Both the position numbers and the translations under genes were made by a program. From Streptomyces roseoverticillatus (GTDB lineage Bacteria; Actinomycetota; Actinomycetes; Streptomycetales; Streptomycetaceae): a stretch of 64,000 nucleotides of DNA. The stretch is from NCBI RefSeq assembly GCF_000719265.1, contig NZ_JOFL01000022.1, positions 1 to 64,000 of the forward strand, in the 5' to 3' direction. The first letter of the stretch is position 1, and every line of letters starts with the position of its first letter. Positions 7,801 to 15,770 of this stretch are shown piece by piece. A model generated the notes under the pieces. That model was not told the DNA's origin. It saw only the letters and a program-made list of their open reading frames with translations, and did not search any database.

Positions 7801-8253
7801 TTAGCTGTGGAAGTGATTGCGCTTGATGACGGCCTTGCGGATGTTGACCGTGGTTCCGCCGTCGCGGTGGCCGGTGGCGCCGAAGATCTGGATGGCGATG
7901 AAGCCGCCGAAGACGACTGCGGCCAGGATGATGAGCTGGGTGATCAGCGCGGCCAAGGCGGCGATGAATGAGGTGAGCAGAATCAGTCCGCCGCACATCG
8001 CGCCGAACCCGATTCCTCCGAGCGCGATGTTCACCGCCGTCCGCGAGAGGGCCGGTTGCGGGTCGACCGGCGCCGGGACGGGCGCGGGGGTGAGGGCGTA
8101 GCCGGTGACGACCCGCCCGTCGGGCAGACGGACCGTCTGAACGGCGGGCACCGGGCCCGGCTGGAACGGGACCGGGGCCACCGCCTCCTGGGGCGTGGTG
8201 ATCGGTACGGGGTGGTGGACGCGGGGGTCCGGGTGGGGTTCGGGAAGGTGCAT
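7801..8253 (-). CDS. Small AICE membrane protein (possible Spd-type spread protein)
   Basis: This 150-residue protein has a Pro/Val-rich N-terminal half that is probably cytoplasmic or disordered. Two hydrophobic segments follow (IALGGIGFGAMCGGLILLTS and the segment around LAALITQLIILAAVVFGGF), then a basic C-terminal tail ending TVNIRKAVIKRNHFHS. ATG 8253 has a strong GGAGGAG site. It lies directly downstream of traB. Small two-TM proteins at this place are usual in streptomycete elements and are thought to help intramycelial plasmid spread. No specific family is recognised with certainty. Confidence 0.7.
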   Translation of the reverse strand: MHLPEPHPDPRVHHPVPITTPQEAVAPVPFQPGPVPAVQTVRLPDGRVVTGYALTPAPVPAPVDPQPALSRTAVNIALGGIGFGAMCGGLILLTSFIAALAALITQLIILAAVVFGGFIAIQIFGATGHRDGGTTVNIRKAVIKRNHFHS

Positions 8254-8314
8254 GGTCGTGCTCCTCCGGGAAGGGGGCGGGCCCGCGCCGGGGTGGCGCG
8301 GGCCCGCGTGGTCG

Positions 8315-8423
8315 GGTGTCAGAGGCGCTCGTCACGGGTGTCACGGGCTGCTGTCAGGGCCGCGTGACGGTGCGTGTGCCTAGGGGTTTGGGTGTCAGGG
8401 GGCCGTGACGGTGTCAGGTGTCA
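8315..8423. repeat. GGTGTCA repeat cluster at the 3' end of traB (candidate clt transfer locus)
   Basis: Five copies of GGTGTCA in the same orientation occur at 8315, 8337, 8391, 8410 and 8417; the last two are tandem and overlap the traB stop codon. Streptomyces TraB translocases recognise short direct repeats (TRS) in a clt locus that is commonly next to traB, so position and pattern fit. Just before it, GCGGGCCCGCG and a near-complement (8275-8308) can form a hairpin. Confidence 0.45.
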
Positions 8424-10466
8424 GGCGGCCGTCAGGGCGGGCACGATGCGCCACCGGCCGGTCTGGCCGGTGGGTTCCAAGCGGCCGTCGAGGGCCGCGT
8501 CCTTCAGCCGTGCGGACACCCACGGGCGGGAGAGCTGGTGCCGGTCGCACCAGTCCATGAAGTCCTTCGGGCCCACGATCATCTGCCCCGTCGCCTCGAA
8601 CTCCGCGATGGCATGGGCGAACAGTCGGCGCGCTTCCTCCGGCGAGGGCTTGTGTCCCGTCTCCTGGTCGAAGATCGGGGCGTCGTCGCCCTCGTCCAGT
8701 TCGGGAAGGTCCTCCTCGGGGTCGATGTCCGCGTCTTCCGGGTCGACGTGCAGACCACCGTGGTCCATGTCGTCTTCCTCCCCGGCCGCCCGCAAACCCG
8801 ACTGCTGCGGGGTGGCACCGGGGGCGGGGCGGCCGGTGTAGGCGCGGCCGGCGACGCCGGAGGCCGCGCCAGCGGTGATGGGATCGGCCCTCGCGCCGTT
8901 GCGCTGCGCCCACGCGGCCAGGACTTCCAGGGTGGAGACGGCCCGGGCGGTGAAAGCCAGAGTGCGGCCCGGGGAGGGGTAGCGGTCCTCGGGGATGCCG
9001 GGCGAGACGACGTAGCAGTAACCGGGCCGCCGGTTCCCCCACGCACCCGGATGCGCGCCGGCGTCGATGACCGCGTCGGGGAGGGAGAACCCTTCGTCGC
9101 GCGGGTCGCAGCCCAGCGCGATCACCGACGGCAGGGACGCGCGGGTGCTGGTGGACATCTGGTCGTAGGAAGGCCGCTGGAGGGAGACGACCAGCGCAAC
9201 GCCCGCGGACCGTGCTTCCTGCGCGATGCCGGTGAACGCGTCATCGCCCAGATTCCGCAGGGTGTTGGCGGCCTCCTCGAACCAGGAGACCAGGAACGGC
9301 ATACCCGCGCAGCCGCACGCCCGCCCATCCGGCCGGCACGTGTGCCCCGGGTCCTTCTGCTGCCCAGCGGCTTCAGGCACCCATTGGCGGTAGCCGTGGG
9401 CACCGAGCCAGCGTGTACGCGCCGGGATGATGGCCTTGACCGCCTCCACCATGACCTCGGTGTCCGTGCCGCCCTCCACGCCCCAGTCCAGGCCGGGCCG
9501 CAAGGGCGCGAAGTCCTGGAACATCTTGGGGTCGGAGAACCAGACGATAACGTCCCGGCGGGAGAGGATCTCCGACAGCAGGTTCAGGGCCGTATCGCCC
9601 TTGCCGGAGCCCGTCCCGCCCGCGATCAGCAGGTGCGTGGCATTCCGTTTGGCCTCCGGGTCGCCAGGGAGCCAGAGCAGGAGCGGCGCGCCGTCGTCAT
9701 AGCGGCCGATGACCAGGGGTTCGGCGATTGATCCGCCCAGGTTCGACGGCCCTTCCCACTCGGCCACCTCCGACAGCATGTCCTCCGGGACGATGACCAG
9801 TTCCCCGCGCCGCTCCGAGTCGGGGTCGGGAAGGAAGCGCACGGCCGTGCGCGGCAGGTCGAGGGCGGAGGCGATGTGCGGCAGGCTCTTGCCGACGTCG
9901 TCGGAGGTCTGTTCACCCGCCGCCAGCGCCACCTTCGCGGTCACGCGGTTCGGTTCGACCGTCGTCGCGCCGATCTGCGCCCGAGCGAGCCCGACCTTCG
10001 CCAGCAGACCCTTATCGGCCCCCTCCCCCTCCCCCGTCGCGTCAGGGTTACGGCGCATGATCATGCGCACGTTCCAGGACAGCGCCACCACGGGCCCGCC
10101 CATCAGGTACAGGTCCGGCAGGGGCCCGGCGGTCGGTCCGGCCAGACATGCGGCCGTCAGCCACGCCGACCCCGTCGCCACGGTGATGGCCGAGTGCAGG
10201 CGGCGCTGCTGGCTGGTTGCCCGGCCCGCCCACCACGTGGCCCCGGTCAGGGCCACCGAGGCGAGCGTGAGGCCGACGCCCGCGGCAGCGCTGTCGGCCC
10301 ACTTCAGGCTGCCCAGCGCCCCGGCCAGACCGACGCCCCCGACACCGAGCCACGGCGGGAAATGCGGCTTCGCCCGGTGCACCAGGTACTTGCCCAGACC
10401 GGAGGCGTCCGAGGCGCCGCGGAGCTGTTCCTCGTGCTGCTGCTCCGCCACGTTCCGCTCGACCAT
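8421..10466 (-). CDS. traB: FtsK/SpoIIIE-like conjugal DNA translocase TraB
   Basis: This 681-residue motor moves double-stranded element DNA between mycelia, the transfer mode typical of Streptomyces. An N-terminal region has hydrophobic segments (residues about 40-85 and 95-130) that anchor it in the membrane. The ATPase has Walker A GGTGSGKGD near residue 285 and a Walker B-type LVSWFEEAA. The C-terminal ~100 residues (EEARRLFAHAI ... WVSARLKDAALDGRLE) form a winged helix like the gamma domain that binds TRS repeats. I chose ATG 10466 because AAGGAG lies 8 nt upstream; the GTGs before it are too close. An acidic linker (DPEDADIDPEEDLPELDEGD) precedes the winged helix. Confidence 0.93.
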   Translation of the reverse strand: MVERNVAEQQHEEQLRGASDASGLGKYLVHRAKPHFPPWLGVGGVGLAGALGSLKWADSAAAGVGLTLASVALTGATWWAGRATSQQRRLHSAITVATGSAWLTAACLAGPTAGPLPDLYLMGGPVVALSWNVRMIMRRNPDATGEGEGADKGLLAKVGLARAQIGATTVEPNRVTAKVALAAGEQTSDDVGKSLPHIASALDLPRTAVRFLPDPDSERRGELVIVPEDMLSEVAEWEGPSNLGGSIAEPLVIGRYDDGAPLLLWLPGDPEAKRNATHLLIAGGTGSGKGDTALNLLSEILSRRDVIVWFSDPKMFQDFAPLRPGLDWGVEGGTDTEVMVEAVKAIIPARTRWLGAHGYRQWVPEAAGQQKDPGHTCRPDGRACGCAGMPFLVSWFEEAANTLRNLGDDAFTGIAQEARSAGVALVVSLQRPSYDQMSTSTRASLPSVIALGCDPRDEGFSLPDAVIDAGAHPGAWGNRRPGYCYVVSPGIPEDRYPSPGRTLAFTARAVSTLEVLAAWAQRNGARADPITAGAASGVAGRAYTGRPAPGATPQQSGLRAAGEEDDMDHGGLHVDPEDADIDPEEDLPELDEGDDAPIFDQETGHKPSPEEARRLFAHAIAEFEATGQMIVGPKDFMDWCDRHQLSRPWVSARLKDAALDGRLEPTGQTGRWRIVPALTAA

Positions 10467-10478
10467 CACCACGTCTCC

Positions 10479-11039
10479 TTACTGCTGGGCCCAGTCCATG
10501 CGCGGGGCCTGGGGGCGCCGGGCACGGTGACGGACACGGTTGATCTCTTCCTCGTACTGCTGCTGGAACGTGGCGTAAGTAGCCGCGGCCGTCTTCGCCG
10601 CATCCCGCAGCGCGTCGGCGGACTTCTGCAGCTTGCGCGCCACCTTCGCCGCCCGAATCCGCGAACCCCCCAGACGCCCCTCCGGGTCCGGAACCGACCC
10701 GAGCACGCCCTTGAGGATCTCCGCGCCCATGGCCACCTCGATGGACAACGCGACAGCCGCCGCGCGCAGGCTGTTGCAGTAGTTGCGGACCTGCGCCGGG
10801 GAGGTGAACTCCGGCGGGGGCAGCAGCGCTTCGGCGTGCCCGCCGCCGCGCCGGGCCGGAGCGCTGTCACGGCCGCCTCCGCGGCCGCCGCCCCGGTTGC
10901 CGGCGTTGACGTTGACGGTGAAGCCCGGGGCGAACGTCGCCCCGAACTTCTTAGAGTTGACCTTGTTGGTGTTGAACTTGGCGTGCGCGCCGGCCGCCCC
11001 GTTCAAGGAATCGGCGCCGTAGCGCGATCCGGTGGCCAT
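10479..11039 (-). CDS. Conserved AICE protein upstream of traB
   Basis: This 186-residue protein has a Gly/Asn/Arg-rich N-terminus (FNTNKVNSKKFG, NRGGGRGGGRDSA) and a C-terminal half of long helices (RKLQKSADALRDAAKTAAAT, FQQQYEEEINRVRHRAR) that may form a coiled coil. ATG 11039 overlaps the upstream stop by one base (TGATG). It lies 13 bp upstream of traB, so it is probably a transfer accessory. I do not recognise a named family. Confidence 0.75.
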   Translation of the reverse strand: MATGSRYGADSLNGAAGAHAKFNTNKVNSKKFGATFAPGFTVNVNAGNRGGGRGGGRDSAPARRGGGHAEALLPPPEFTSPAQVRNYCNSLRAAAVALSIEVAMGAEILKGVLGSVPDPEGRLGGSRIRAAKVARKLQKSADALRDAAKTAAATYATFQQQYEEEINRVRHRARRPQAPRMDWAQQ

Positions 11040-11566
11040 CAGTGAGCCTCCTCAGAAGTCGCAGGACGGGAAGAGGGACGGCGGAGCAGAGACCAGGCGC
11101 CCTGAGCCGCGCCAGCGACGAGCAGCCACAGCCACGGCAGCGGGCCCGCGAAGGGGCCGTAGAACACCGCCAGGGCCGTCCAACCCGTCAGGGCCGTGAT
11201 GACGGCGGTGATGGTGACCCGCCAGCGCAGGACCGACTTGCCGGGGGCCGGCCGCTTCCGCGATGCCGCAGCCAGCCAGAGCACCGGCAGCGCGGCCACC
11301 ACGGCCAGCACGCTCCCCGCATGCGGCGCCATCAGGTGGACGACGCCGGTAAAGGGCAGGAGAAGGACCGCGGCGCCGGTGGGGACCCACGAGCGGCGGG
11401 TCCTCCACAACCACCACCCCACCGCCGCGGCCGCACGGGCCAACAGTGAGGGGCGCTCGGGCACCACCACGACGAACGGCGCGTCCTGGCGCCGTCCCCG
11501 TTGTTGCGGGATATGCACCGTGGTGACCCTCGCAGACGGGGTCGAGGCGCGGGTACGGCGAGACAC
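11039..11566 (-). CDS. AICE membrane protein
   Basis: This 175-residue protein starts at GTG 11566 behind AAGGAG with 7-nt spacing. It has a basic N-terminus followed by about four hydrophobic segments (LLARAAAAVGWWLW, PTGAAVLLLPFTGVVHLM, LAVVAALPVLWLAAAS and a pair around ITAVITALTGWTALAVFYG and PWLWLLVAGAAQGAW). It ends in a short charged tail and overlaps the next gene by one base. Its place between the regulator-proximal genes and traB suggests a role in the transfer apparatus. No named family is recognised. Confidence 0.7.
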   Translation of the reverse strand: MSRRTRASTPSARVTTVHIPQQRGRRQDAPFVVVVPERPSLLARAAAAVGWWLWRTRRSWVPTGAAVLLLPFTGVVHLMAPHAGSVLAVVAALPVLWLAAASRKRPAPGKSVLRWRVTITAVITALTGWTALAVFYGPFAGPLPWLWLLVAGAAQGAWSLLRRPSSRPATSEEAH

Positions 11567-11595
11567 AGCAAGTCTCCTTGGGCGAAGAGGGATGT

Positions 11596-11982
11596 TCAGG
11601 CGGCGCGCTGCTCTTCGGGAAAGGCGCAGGTCACGCACTCCCCGAGCGAGACGGGGATGCAGTAGCCGGCATCCTGACGGCAGGTGGGGCAGGTGCGGCG
11701 GGCGAGCATCGCCGCCGCCAGCGCCGCGGTGCGGCCCGGCGTCATGGGACGCACGGGCAGGGCACGGTCGATGCGGTAGAGGTAGCCGACCTGCACCCCG
11801 AACCTGCGGCGGCGGGAGCGGAACATCACCTGCGCGGCGATGGGCTGCCCGCCCGGACGCAGGCCACGGGCGCGGAGCTGCCGGCGGGTGGCCAGACCCT
11901 CCGGGGCCATGCGCCACGGGTACGTGGGTATCCCGTACCTAGCCCCGGACGGGTCATAGCACTCGCCGAACGCAGCGGACAT
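11596..11982 (-). CDS. RRQRL-motif zinc-binding protein
   Basis: This 128-residue protein is of a kind that recurs in streptomycete elements. The signature GLATRRQLRARGLRPGGQP is followed by VMFRSRRRRFGVQVGYLYR, PVRPMTPGR and a C-terminal zinc site (RRTCPTCRQDAGYCIP ... ECVTC). The four to five cysteines support zinc binding. ATG 11982 overlaps the upstream stop (ATGA). I recall such proteins as 'RRQRL motif-containing zinc-binding'; their function is not established. Confidence 0.82.
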   Translation of the reverse strand: MSAAFGECYDPSGARYGIPTYPWRMAPEGLATRRQLRARGLRPGGQPIAAQVMFRSRRRRFGVQVGYLYRIDRALPVRPMTPGRTAALAAAMLARRTCPTCRQDAGYCIPVSLGECVTCAFPEEQRAA

Positions 11983-12221
11983 CAGCCGAGGCGGTGGTAG
12001 GCGGCCCGGCACTCGTTGGCGTGGCCGTTGGCCTTGTGGCGAGTGAAGGGGAGGTAGTCCTGCTCGGGCAGGTCCGAGGTGGCGCCGCAGCCGTGGCAGA
12101 CCCAGCGGGAGGACGTGCCGTGCTGCCTGCCGGTGACGTCGACCGCGGCGCCGACGAGGTTGTGCAGGCGGATGAGGAGGTCGCCCGGCTCGTTCGGGGC
12201 GGCCTGCGAGAAGAACGACAT
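11982..12221 (-). CDS. Small zinc-finger-like AICE protein
   Basis: This 79-residue protein has a hydrophobic helix (LLIRLHNLVGAAVDVTG), a W-x-C-x2-C pair (SRWVCHGCGATSDL) and a HxxxxxxHxxxC ending (TRHKANGHANECRAAYH) that together could coordinate one zinc. ATG 12221 follows GGAAGGAACCCG. It is coupled to the RRQRL gene by a 4-bp overlap. The same pair is common in related elements. Function unknown. Confidence 0.75.
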   Translation of the reverse strand: MSFFSQAAPNEPGDLLIRLHNLVGAAVDVTGRQHGTSSRWVCHGCGATSDLPEQDYLPFTRHKANGHANECRAAYHRLG

Positions 12222-12260
12222 CGGGTTCCTTCCAAGAAGAGGGAGTGATGGCGGCGAGCG

Positions 12261-13925
12261 TCAGGCCGCGTGGGATGCGCGCGGCTGCGCGGCGAGTTGC
12301 GCGGCGCGCGCGGCACGGAAGTCGCGCACCCAGTTGCGGGCGTTGCCGGGGTCGATACCGAAGCGCGCCGAGAGGTCCGCGGCGGCTGGTTCGACCGGCT
12401 CGTCCGTGGTGGTCAGGCAGTGCAGGTAGTACATCCAGCCCTGCTGCTTGGCGGCCGACTTCCACACCGGCCCGTCACCGCTCAGCGCCGCCTCGGGAGC
12501 GTGCGGGCGCAGGTCCGTCAGGTCTCCGAGGAGCCTGTCACGCAGCAATTGCGCTTCGTGGACTTCCCGCGTGACCTGCCGCAACACCTGGTGCTCGCTC
12601 TGGCAGCGGGTCTGTAGTTCTTCCCGCGCGTCGGTGAGTTCCTTGAGCTGGTTCTGCTGCGCGGCAGCGGCCTTGCGGACCTCGTCCGCGTCAGCCAGGG
12701 CCTTGCTGCGGAGGCCGTCAGCCTCAGCCCGCGCATGGGTCAGGAGCTGTTCCGCGCGCTGCCGCGCGGCCCGCTCCTCCTGCCGCGCGCCGTCCGCGCG
12801 CTGCTGCGCTTGCTCCGCCTCAGTGCTGGTGCCCTCCCACCGGGAGAGGATCTCCTCGTGCTCCCGGCGGGTGCGTTCCAGCTCCTTCCGTGCTGCGGTC
12901 AGCTCCTCTTGGGCTGCCTGTCGCGCGGCTTCTGCTTCCTGCCGCGCGGTCTCCGCGCGCTGCCGCGCTTCTTCCGCGCGGTCCGCCAGAGCCGATGACT
13001 CGATGCGGCGCGCGGCCGGGGTCACGGCGAGATCCTCAATCAGCGCGAGCACCGCCGGTGCGTCGCGGTAGTCGAGGCGCGCGACCTCTTCCGCGCGGGT
13101 GATCGCCGCCAGCCGCCGCACCAAGGCGAGTGCCTGCCCGGGGTCGGTGGCCACGTCCGCGCGATCCAGGGCCTTTTGGGCCTTGCCGCGCAGCTTCTCC
13201 GTGCGTCGCTGTGCGCGCCGCTGGGCCCGCGGCTGCAGCCCGGTAGCCGGAGTCTCCAGCGCGAGGCGCAGGCGGTAGACGCGCAGAGCCGCGCGCTGTG
13301 CCAACGCGGCGCGAGCGATCGCCGACGAGGAGGAGCGGGCGTCCAGCCCGAGCAGCGCGAAGAGACCGGACCAGGCGTGCTGCCATAGCAGGGCCACCAG
13401 CCGGGCCGGGCCCGGCCGCGCGTCCTCGTCCTCGTCCGGGCGCCGGTGGTGGAGCTTGCTGCGGAGCTGCAGTTCGATCAGCCACGCCGCCAGTCCCGGG
13501 ACCGCGGCCAGCACGGGGCGTGACCACCAGGTGGGGGCGTGGACGGCGTTCATGGCGGCGGAGAAGCCGACCAGAGTCCAGGCCGTGCGGTGCATCAGGC
13601 GCAGCTCACGCGTCCACCCCACAGCAGGATTGGCCGACCGGTACATCTGCACCAGCAGCGTCAGCTCCGCCGCATCGAACACCGCGATGAACGCCACCGC
13701 CAACGGGGTCGGCAACAGGCCGGTGAGGGTGGCGAACCCCCACAGCCCGTGGACACTGACAGCGACACCGCCCAGCGCCACCACGGCCTGAGGGCCGATC
13801 CCCGCCAGCCACACCGACTTCCGCAGCCTGCCCAGCACCCACACCAGCAGCGCCAGCACGCCCGCCGCCGCGCCCGCCAGCACCGGCCAGGGAAGACCGG
13901 CCAGCATGGCGGCGCCGGGGATCAC
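12261..13925 (-). CDS. Spd-like transfer protein with TM domain and long coiled coil
   Basis: This 554-residue protein has about four N-terminal membrane segments (residues about 8-27, 45-65, 75-92 and 115-155). Residues about 225-450 are an Ala/Glu/Arg/Gln-rich coiled coil with repeats such as RQRAETARQEAEAARQAAQE. The C-terminus (PAAADLSARFGIDPGNARNWVRDFRAARA) is a helix-turn-helix-like segment. This arrangement matches the SpdB-type mobile element transfer proteins of AICEs, thought to aid spread along the hypha. It starts at a GTG that overlaps the upstream stop (GTGA). Confidence 0.8.
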   Translation of the reverse strand: MIPGAAMLAGLPWPVLAGAAAGVLALLVWVLGRLRKSVWLAGIGPQAVVALGGVAVSVHGLWGFATLTGLLPTPLAVAFIAVFDAAELTLLVQMYRSANPAVGWTRELRLMHRTAWTLVGFSAAMNAVHAPTWWSRPVLAAVPGLAAWLIELQLRSKLHHRRPDEDEDARPGPARLVALLWQHAWSGLFALLGLDARSSSSAIARAALAQRAALRVYRLRLALETPATGLQPRAQRRAQRRTEKLRGKAQKALDRADVATDPGQALALVRRLAAITRAEEVARLDYRDAPAVLALIEDLAVTPAARRIESSALADRAEEARQRAETARQEAEAARQAAQEELTAARKELERTRREHEEILSRWEGTSTEAEQAQQRADGARQEERAARQRAEQLLTHARAEADGLRSKALADADEVRKAAAAQQNQLKELTDAREELQTRCQSEHQVLRQVTREVHEAQLLRDRLLGDLTDLRPHAPEAALSGDGPVWKSAAKQQGWMYYLHCLTTTDEPVEPAAADLSARFGIDPGNARNWVRDFRAARAAQLAAQPRASHAA

Positions 13926-14215
13926 GCGGTGCCCCCGTCCTGTACGGGAAGGACGTCGACGGTGGCGATCAGCCGCACCGGCCTCGACGGGTCATCGGGA
14001 TCGTCGCTGTCCTCGAACCACTCCCAGCAGCACCCCGGAGCCGTCTTGTAGCCCAGCTCCGCCAGAGCCCGGTCTCGCTCGACCGGCGCGGGCACCGGAT
14101 CCGAGCGTCCCCAATCGGCCTCCGGCCACCACGACACCGGCACCCCCAGCAGCACAACGAAGAGGCGCCACCGGCCGGAGCAGTTGGACATCTGTGCCCT
14201 GAACAGCGTCGCCAT
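13922..14215 (-). CDS. Small conserved AICE protein (DUF6303-like)
   Basis: This 97-residue protein starts at ATG 14215. The pattern AQMSNCSGRWRLFVVLLGVP, then WPEADWGRSDPVP, ERDRALAELGY and WEWFEDSDDPDDPSRPVRLIA matches, from memory, small Streptomyces proteins catalogued as DUF6303. The fold looks like a compact beta-rich domain with an acidic loop. It overlaps its neighbours on both sides by 1 to 4 bp, so it is a cistron of the long operon. Function unknown. Confidence 0.7.
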   Translation of the reverse strand: MATLFRAQMSNCSGRWRLFVVLLGVPVSWWPEADWGRSDPVPAPVERDRALAELGYKTAPGCCWEWFEDSDDPDDPSRPVRLIATVDVLPVQDGGTA

Positions 14216-14421
14216 CACGCCCCCTCCCCCGCTGCGCGACGGCCGGCCAGGGCCTGAACTGCTCCGAGCGCGGCGGTGTCGATGACAGCCGGCCGGGTGT
14301 AGTCGTCCCGGACAAGGTGGGGGTCGACGTCCCCGAACTGGTGACGCTGCTCCGCTAGCTGCCCGGACCGGTAGCGGCGCGGGTGCAAACAGCGGTAGAG
14401 GCGGTGACGCAGGGCGGTCAT
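14215..14421 (-). CDS. 68-residue basic protein of the AICE operon
   Basis: The start ATG 14421 follows CGGAGGTGCACG. The protein begins MTALRHRLYRCLHPRRYRSG, strongly basic, and the rest is neutral with a short helix (IDTAALGAVQALAGRR). The start overlaps the stop of the diguanylate cyclase gene by 4 bp and its stop overlaps the next start by one base. No family is recognised; it may bind DNA through its basic N-terminus. Confidence 0.6.
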   Translation of the reverse strand: MTALRHRLYRCLHPRRYRSGQLAEQRHQFGDVDPHLVRDDYTRPAVIDTAALGAVQALAGRRAAGEGA

Positions 14422-15077
14422 CGTGCACCTCCGGGAAGAGGGGTCGTGCCCGGGCGGCCGGTCCGCCGGCCGTTGGTCGTCGTCATCTCCGGGACCGGGC
14501 CGTCGGCGATCCGCCACCCGCCGCCCTCCCGCTTGGCCTCGTACATGGCCTCATCCGCCCTGCGCAGGGCACGGCTGAGATCCACACGCGGCAGACCGGT
14601 GTGCGTGAACGCCCCGATGGACACCCCCACCCGCAGGGTCATCTCGCGGAAAGGGACCGGCTCGCGCAGCGCGGCCTCCAGAACGCGCAGGTGACGCGGC
14701 AGACAGGCGGCCGCTTCGACGTAGGCAGTAGCGGCGAATTCGTCGCCGCCCAGCCTGCCAACGCTGCCGTTCAGCGCCGCAGCCCACCGTCGCAGCCGCG
14801 ACGCGACCGCGACCAGCACCGCGTCACCGGCCGCGTGGCCATAGGTGTCATTGACGGCCTTGAACCCGTCCAGATCCACCACCAGCACCGTGACGCGCTC
14901 CAGACGGCGCAGGTCACGGCGGGCGAAGAACGTGAAAAGGTCCCGGGCCGGAACACCGGTCAGCGCGTCCAGTCGCTCCCGCGCCAGCCGCCGGCGCATC
15001 CACAGCGTGTGCACCGACCAGCCAGCCAGCAGCGGAGCAGCAACCACACCGGCCGACAGCACATCGACGGCATCCAT
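14418..15077 (-). CDS. Membrane-anchored GGDEF diguanylate cyclase
   Basis: This 219-residue protein starts at ATG 15077 with one N-terminal membrane helix (VLSAGVVAAPLLAGWSVHTLW). Its GGDEF domain contains LDALTGVPARDLF, LVVDLDGFKAVNDTYGHAAGD, the intact active site RLGGDEFAA and a VSIGAFTH strand. All catalytic residues are present, so it should make c-di-GMP from GTP. The inhibitory RxxD motif is not seen before GGDEF (the stretch is ALNGSVGRL), so product feedback is probably absent. No sensory domain is fused. It lies second in the AICE operon under KorSA-like control. In Streptomyces c-di-GMP holds BldD active and delays sporulation. Confidence 0.92.
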   Translation of the reverse strand: MDAVDVLSAGVVAAPLLAGWSVHTLWMRRRLARERLDALTGVPARDLFTFFARRDLRRLERVTVLVVDLDGFKAVNDTYGHAAGDAVLVAVASRLRRWAAALNGSVGRLGGDEFAATAYVEAAACLPRHLRVLEAALREPVPFREMTLRVGVSIGAFTHTGLPRVDLSRALRRADEAMYEAKREGGGWRIADGPVPEMTTTNGRRTGRPGTTPLPGGAR

Positions 15078-15349
15078 CAGGCCGCCTCCGAGCCCGCGGC
15101 CGCGCGGTTCGTCAGCCACCGGAGGATCTCGTCCAGCACCCGCCGCTCAGCCCGACGCAGACGCTTCACCTCCACGCCCGTCAACGGCCGGTCAAGCAAA
15201 GCAACCTCGACATCGAGCAGGGCGATTTCCGCCTCGATCAGCGGCATCTCCTGCTCGATCGCGTCCAGCTCAGCGCGAGTCGGCTCCAGCTCCGACTCCG
15301 GTAAGACCAATCCCACCGCGCGGGCGGGATCAGGAATGATGTGGTTCAC
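15077..15349 (-). CDS. Small conserved AICE protein (DUF6284-like), first gene of the operon
   Basis: This 90-residue helical protein has an acidic N-terminal half and the pattern ELDAIEQEMPLIEAEIALLDVEVALLDR split over two helices, then LTGVEVKRLRRAERRVLDEI. From memory this resembles the DUF6284 family of streptomycete elements. The start is GTG 15349 with AAGGGAG about 11 nt upstream. Its stop overlaps the start of the GGDEF gene, coupling the two. Function unknown. Confidence 0.7.
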   Translation of the reverse strand: MNHIIPDPARAVGLVLPESELEPTRAELDAIEQEMPLIEAEIALLDVEVALLDRPLTGVEVKRLRRAERRVLDEILRWLTNRAAAGSEAA

Positions 15350-15666
15350 GGGGTCGTGCTCCCTTCAGCAGGAACGGCCCTCGCGGTCCCGGCGGGGCAA
15401 CGCCGGGACCGCACCTTGGGTGAAACCGGATCTCCGGCTCCCCTCAACCCCGCCCGTACGAGACGGGCGGAGGAGGCAACCGGCCGCAGCGCTGAGCGCT
15501 GCGAAGGATGGGTTGCACTGCTCATCACGCCGGGATTGACCCAACGTGGCCGCCTACTTGGCCGAGGAGAGGCGGCGTGATCCCCATGCAGTTGTCAAAG
15601 AACAGCCAGCGCAGGGCCCGCAGCACACCGCGAGCTATCCCGAACCGGTTCAGGGTGAACTCCTTC

Positions 15667-15682
15667 ACTCCTGTGCAGGAGT
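15667..15682. promoter_or_regulatory. KorSA-like operator O1
   Basis: ACTCCTGTGCAGGAGT is a perfect palindrome with a 4-nt centre. It shares the ACTCCT half with two other sites (15703 and 16581), all beside the GntR gene or its targets. It is the likely binding site of the GntR repressor at 15771-16547. Confidence 0.7.
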
Positions 15683-15702
15683 GACGTGTAAGAGAGTGGC
15701 GC

Positions 15703-15718
15703 ACTCCTACACATGAGT
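15703..15718. promoter_or_regulatory. KorSA-like operator O2
   Basis: ACTCCTACACATGAGT is nearly identical to the site at 16581 (ACTCCTCTACATGAGT) and lies 36 bp from O1. The paired spacing suggests cooperative binding over the promoter of the operon or of the GntR gene itself. Confidence 0.7.
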
Positions 15719-15770
15719 CAACCCGTCGCGCGAAGTTGGCGGCGACGGGTTGAGGACGTGCTGGAGGCGC

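Larger units (their letters stand above)
15350..15770. promoter_or_regulatory. Promoter and leader region of the AICE operon
   Basis: This 420-bp gene-free stretch feeds the long minus-strand operon. GCGGTCCCGGCG and its exact complement (15383-15412) form a 12-bp hairpin in the leader about 35 bp before the first gene, which could attenuate transcription. Two KorSA-like operators (15667-15682 and 15703-15718) lie further upstream, 36 bp apart. No other gene is seen. Confidence 0.65.
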
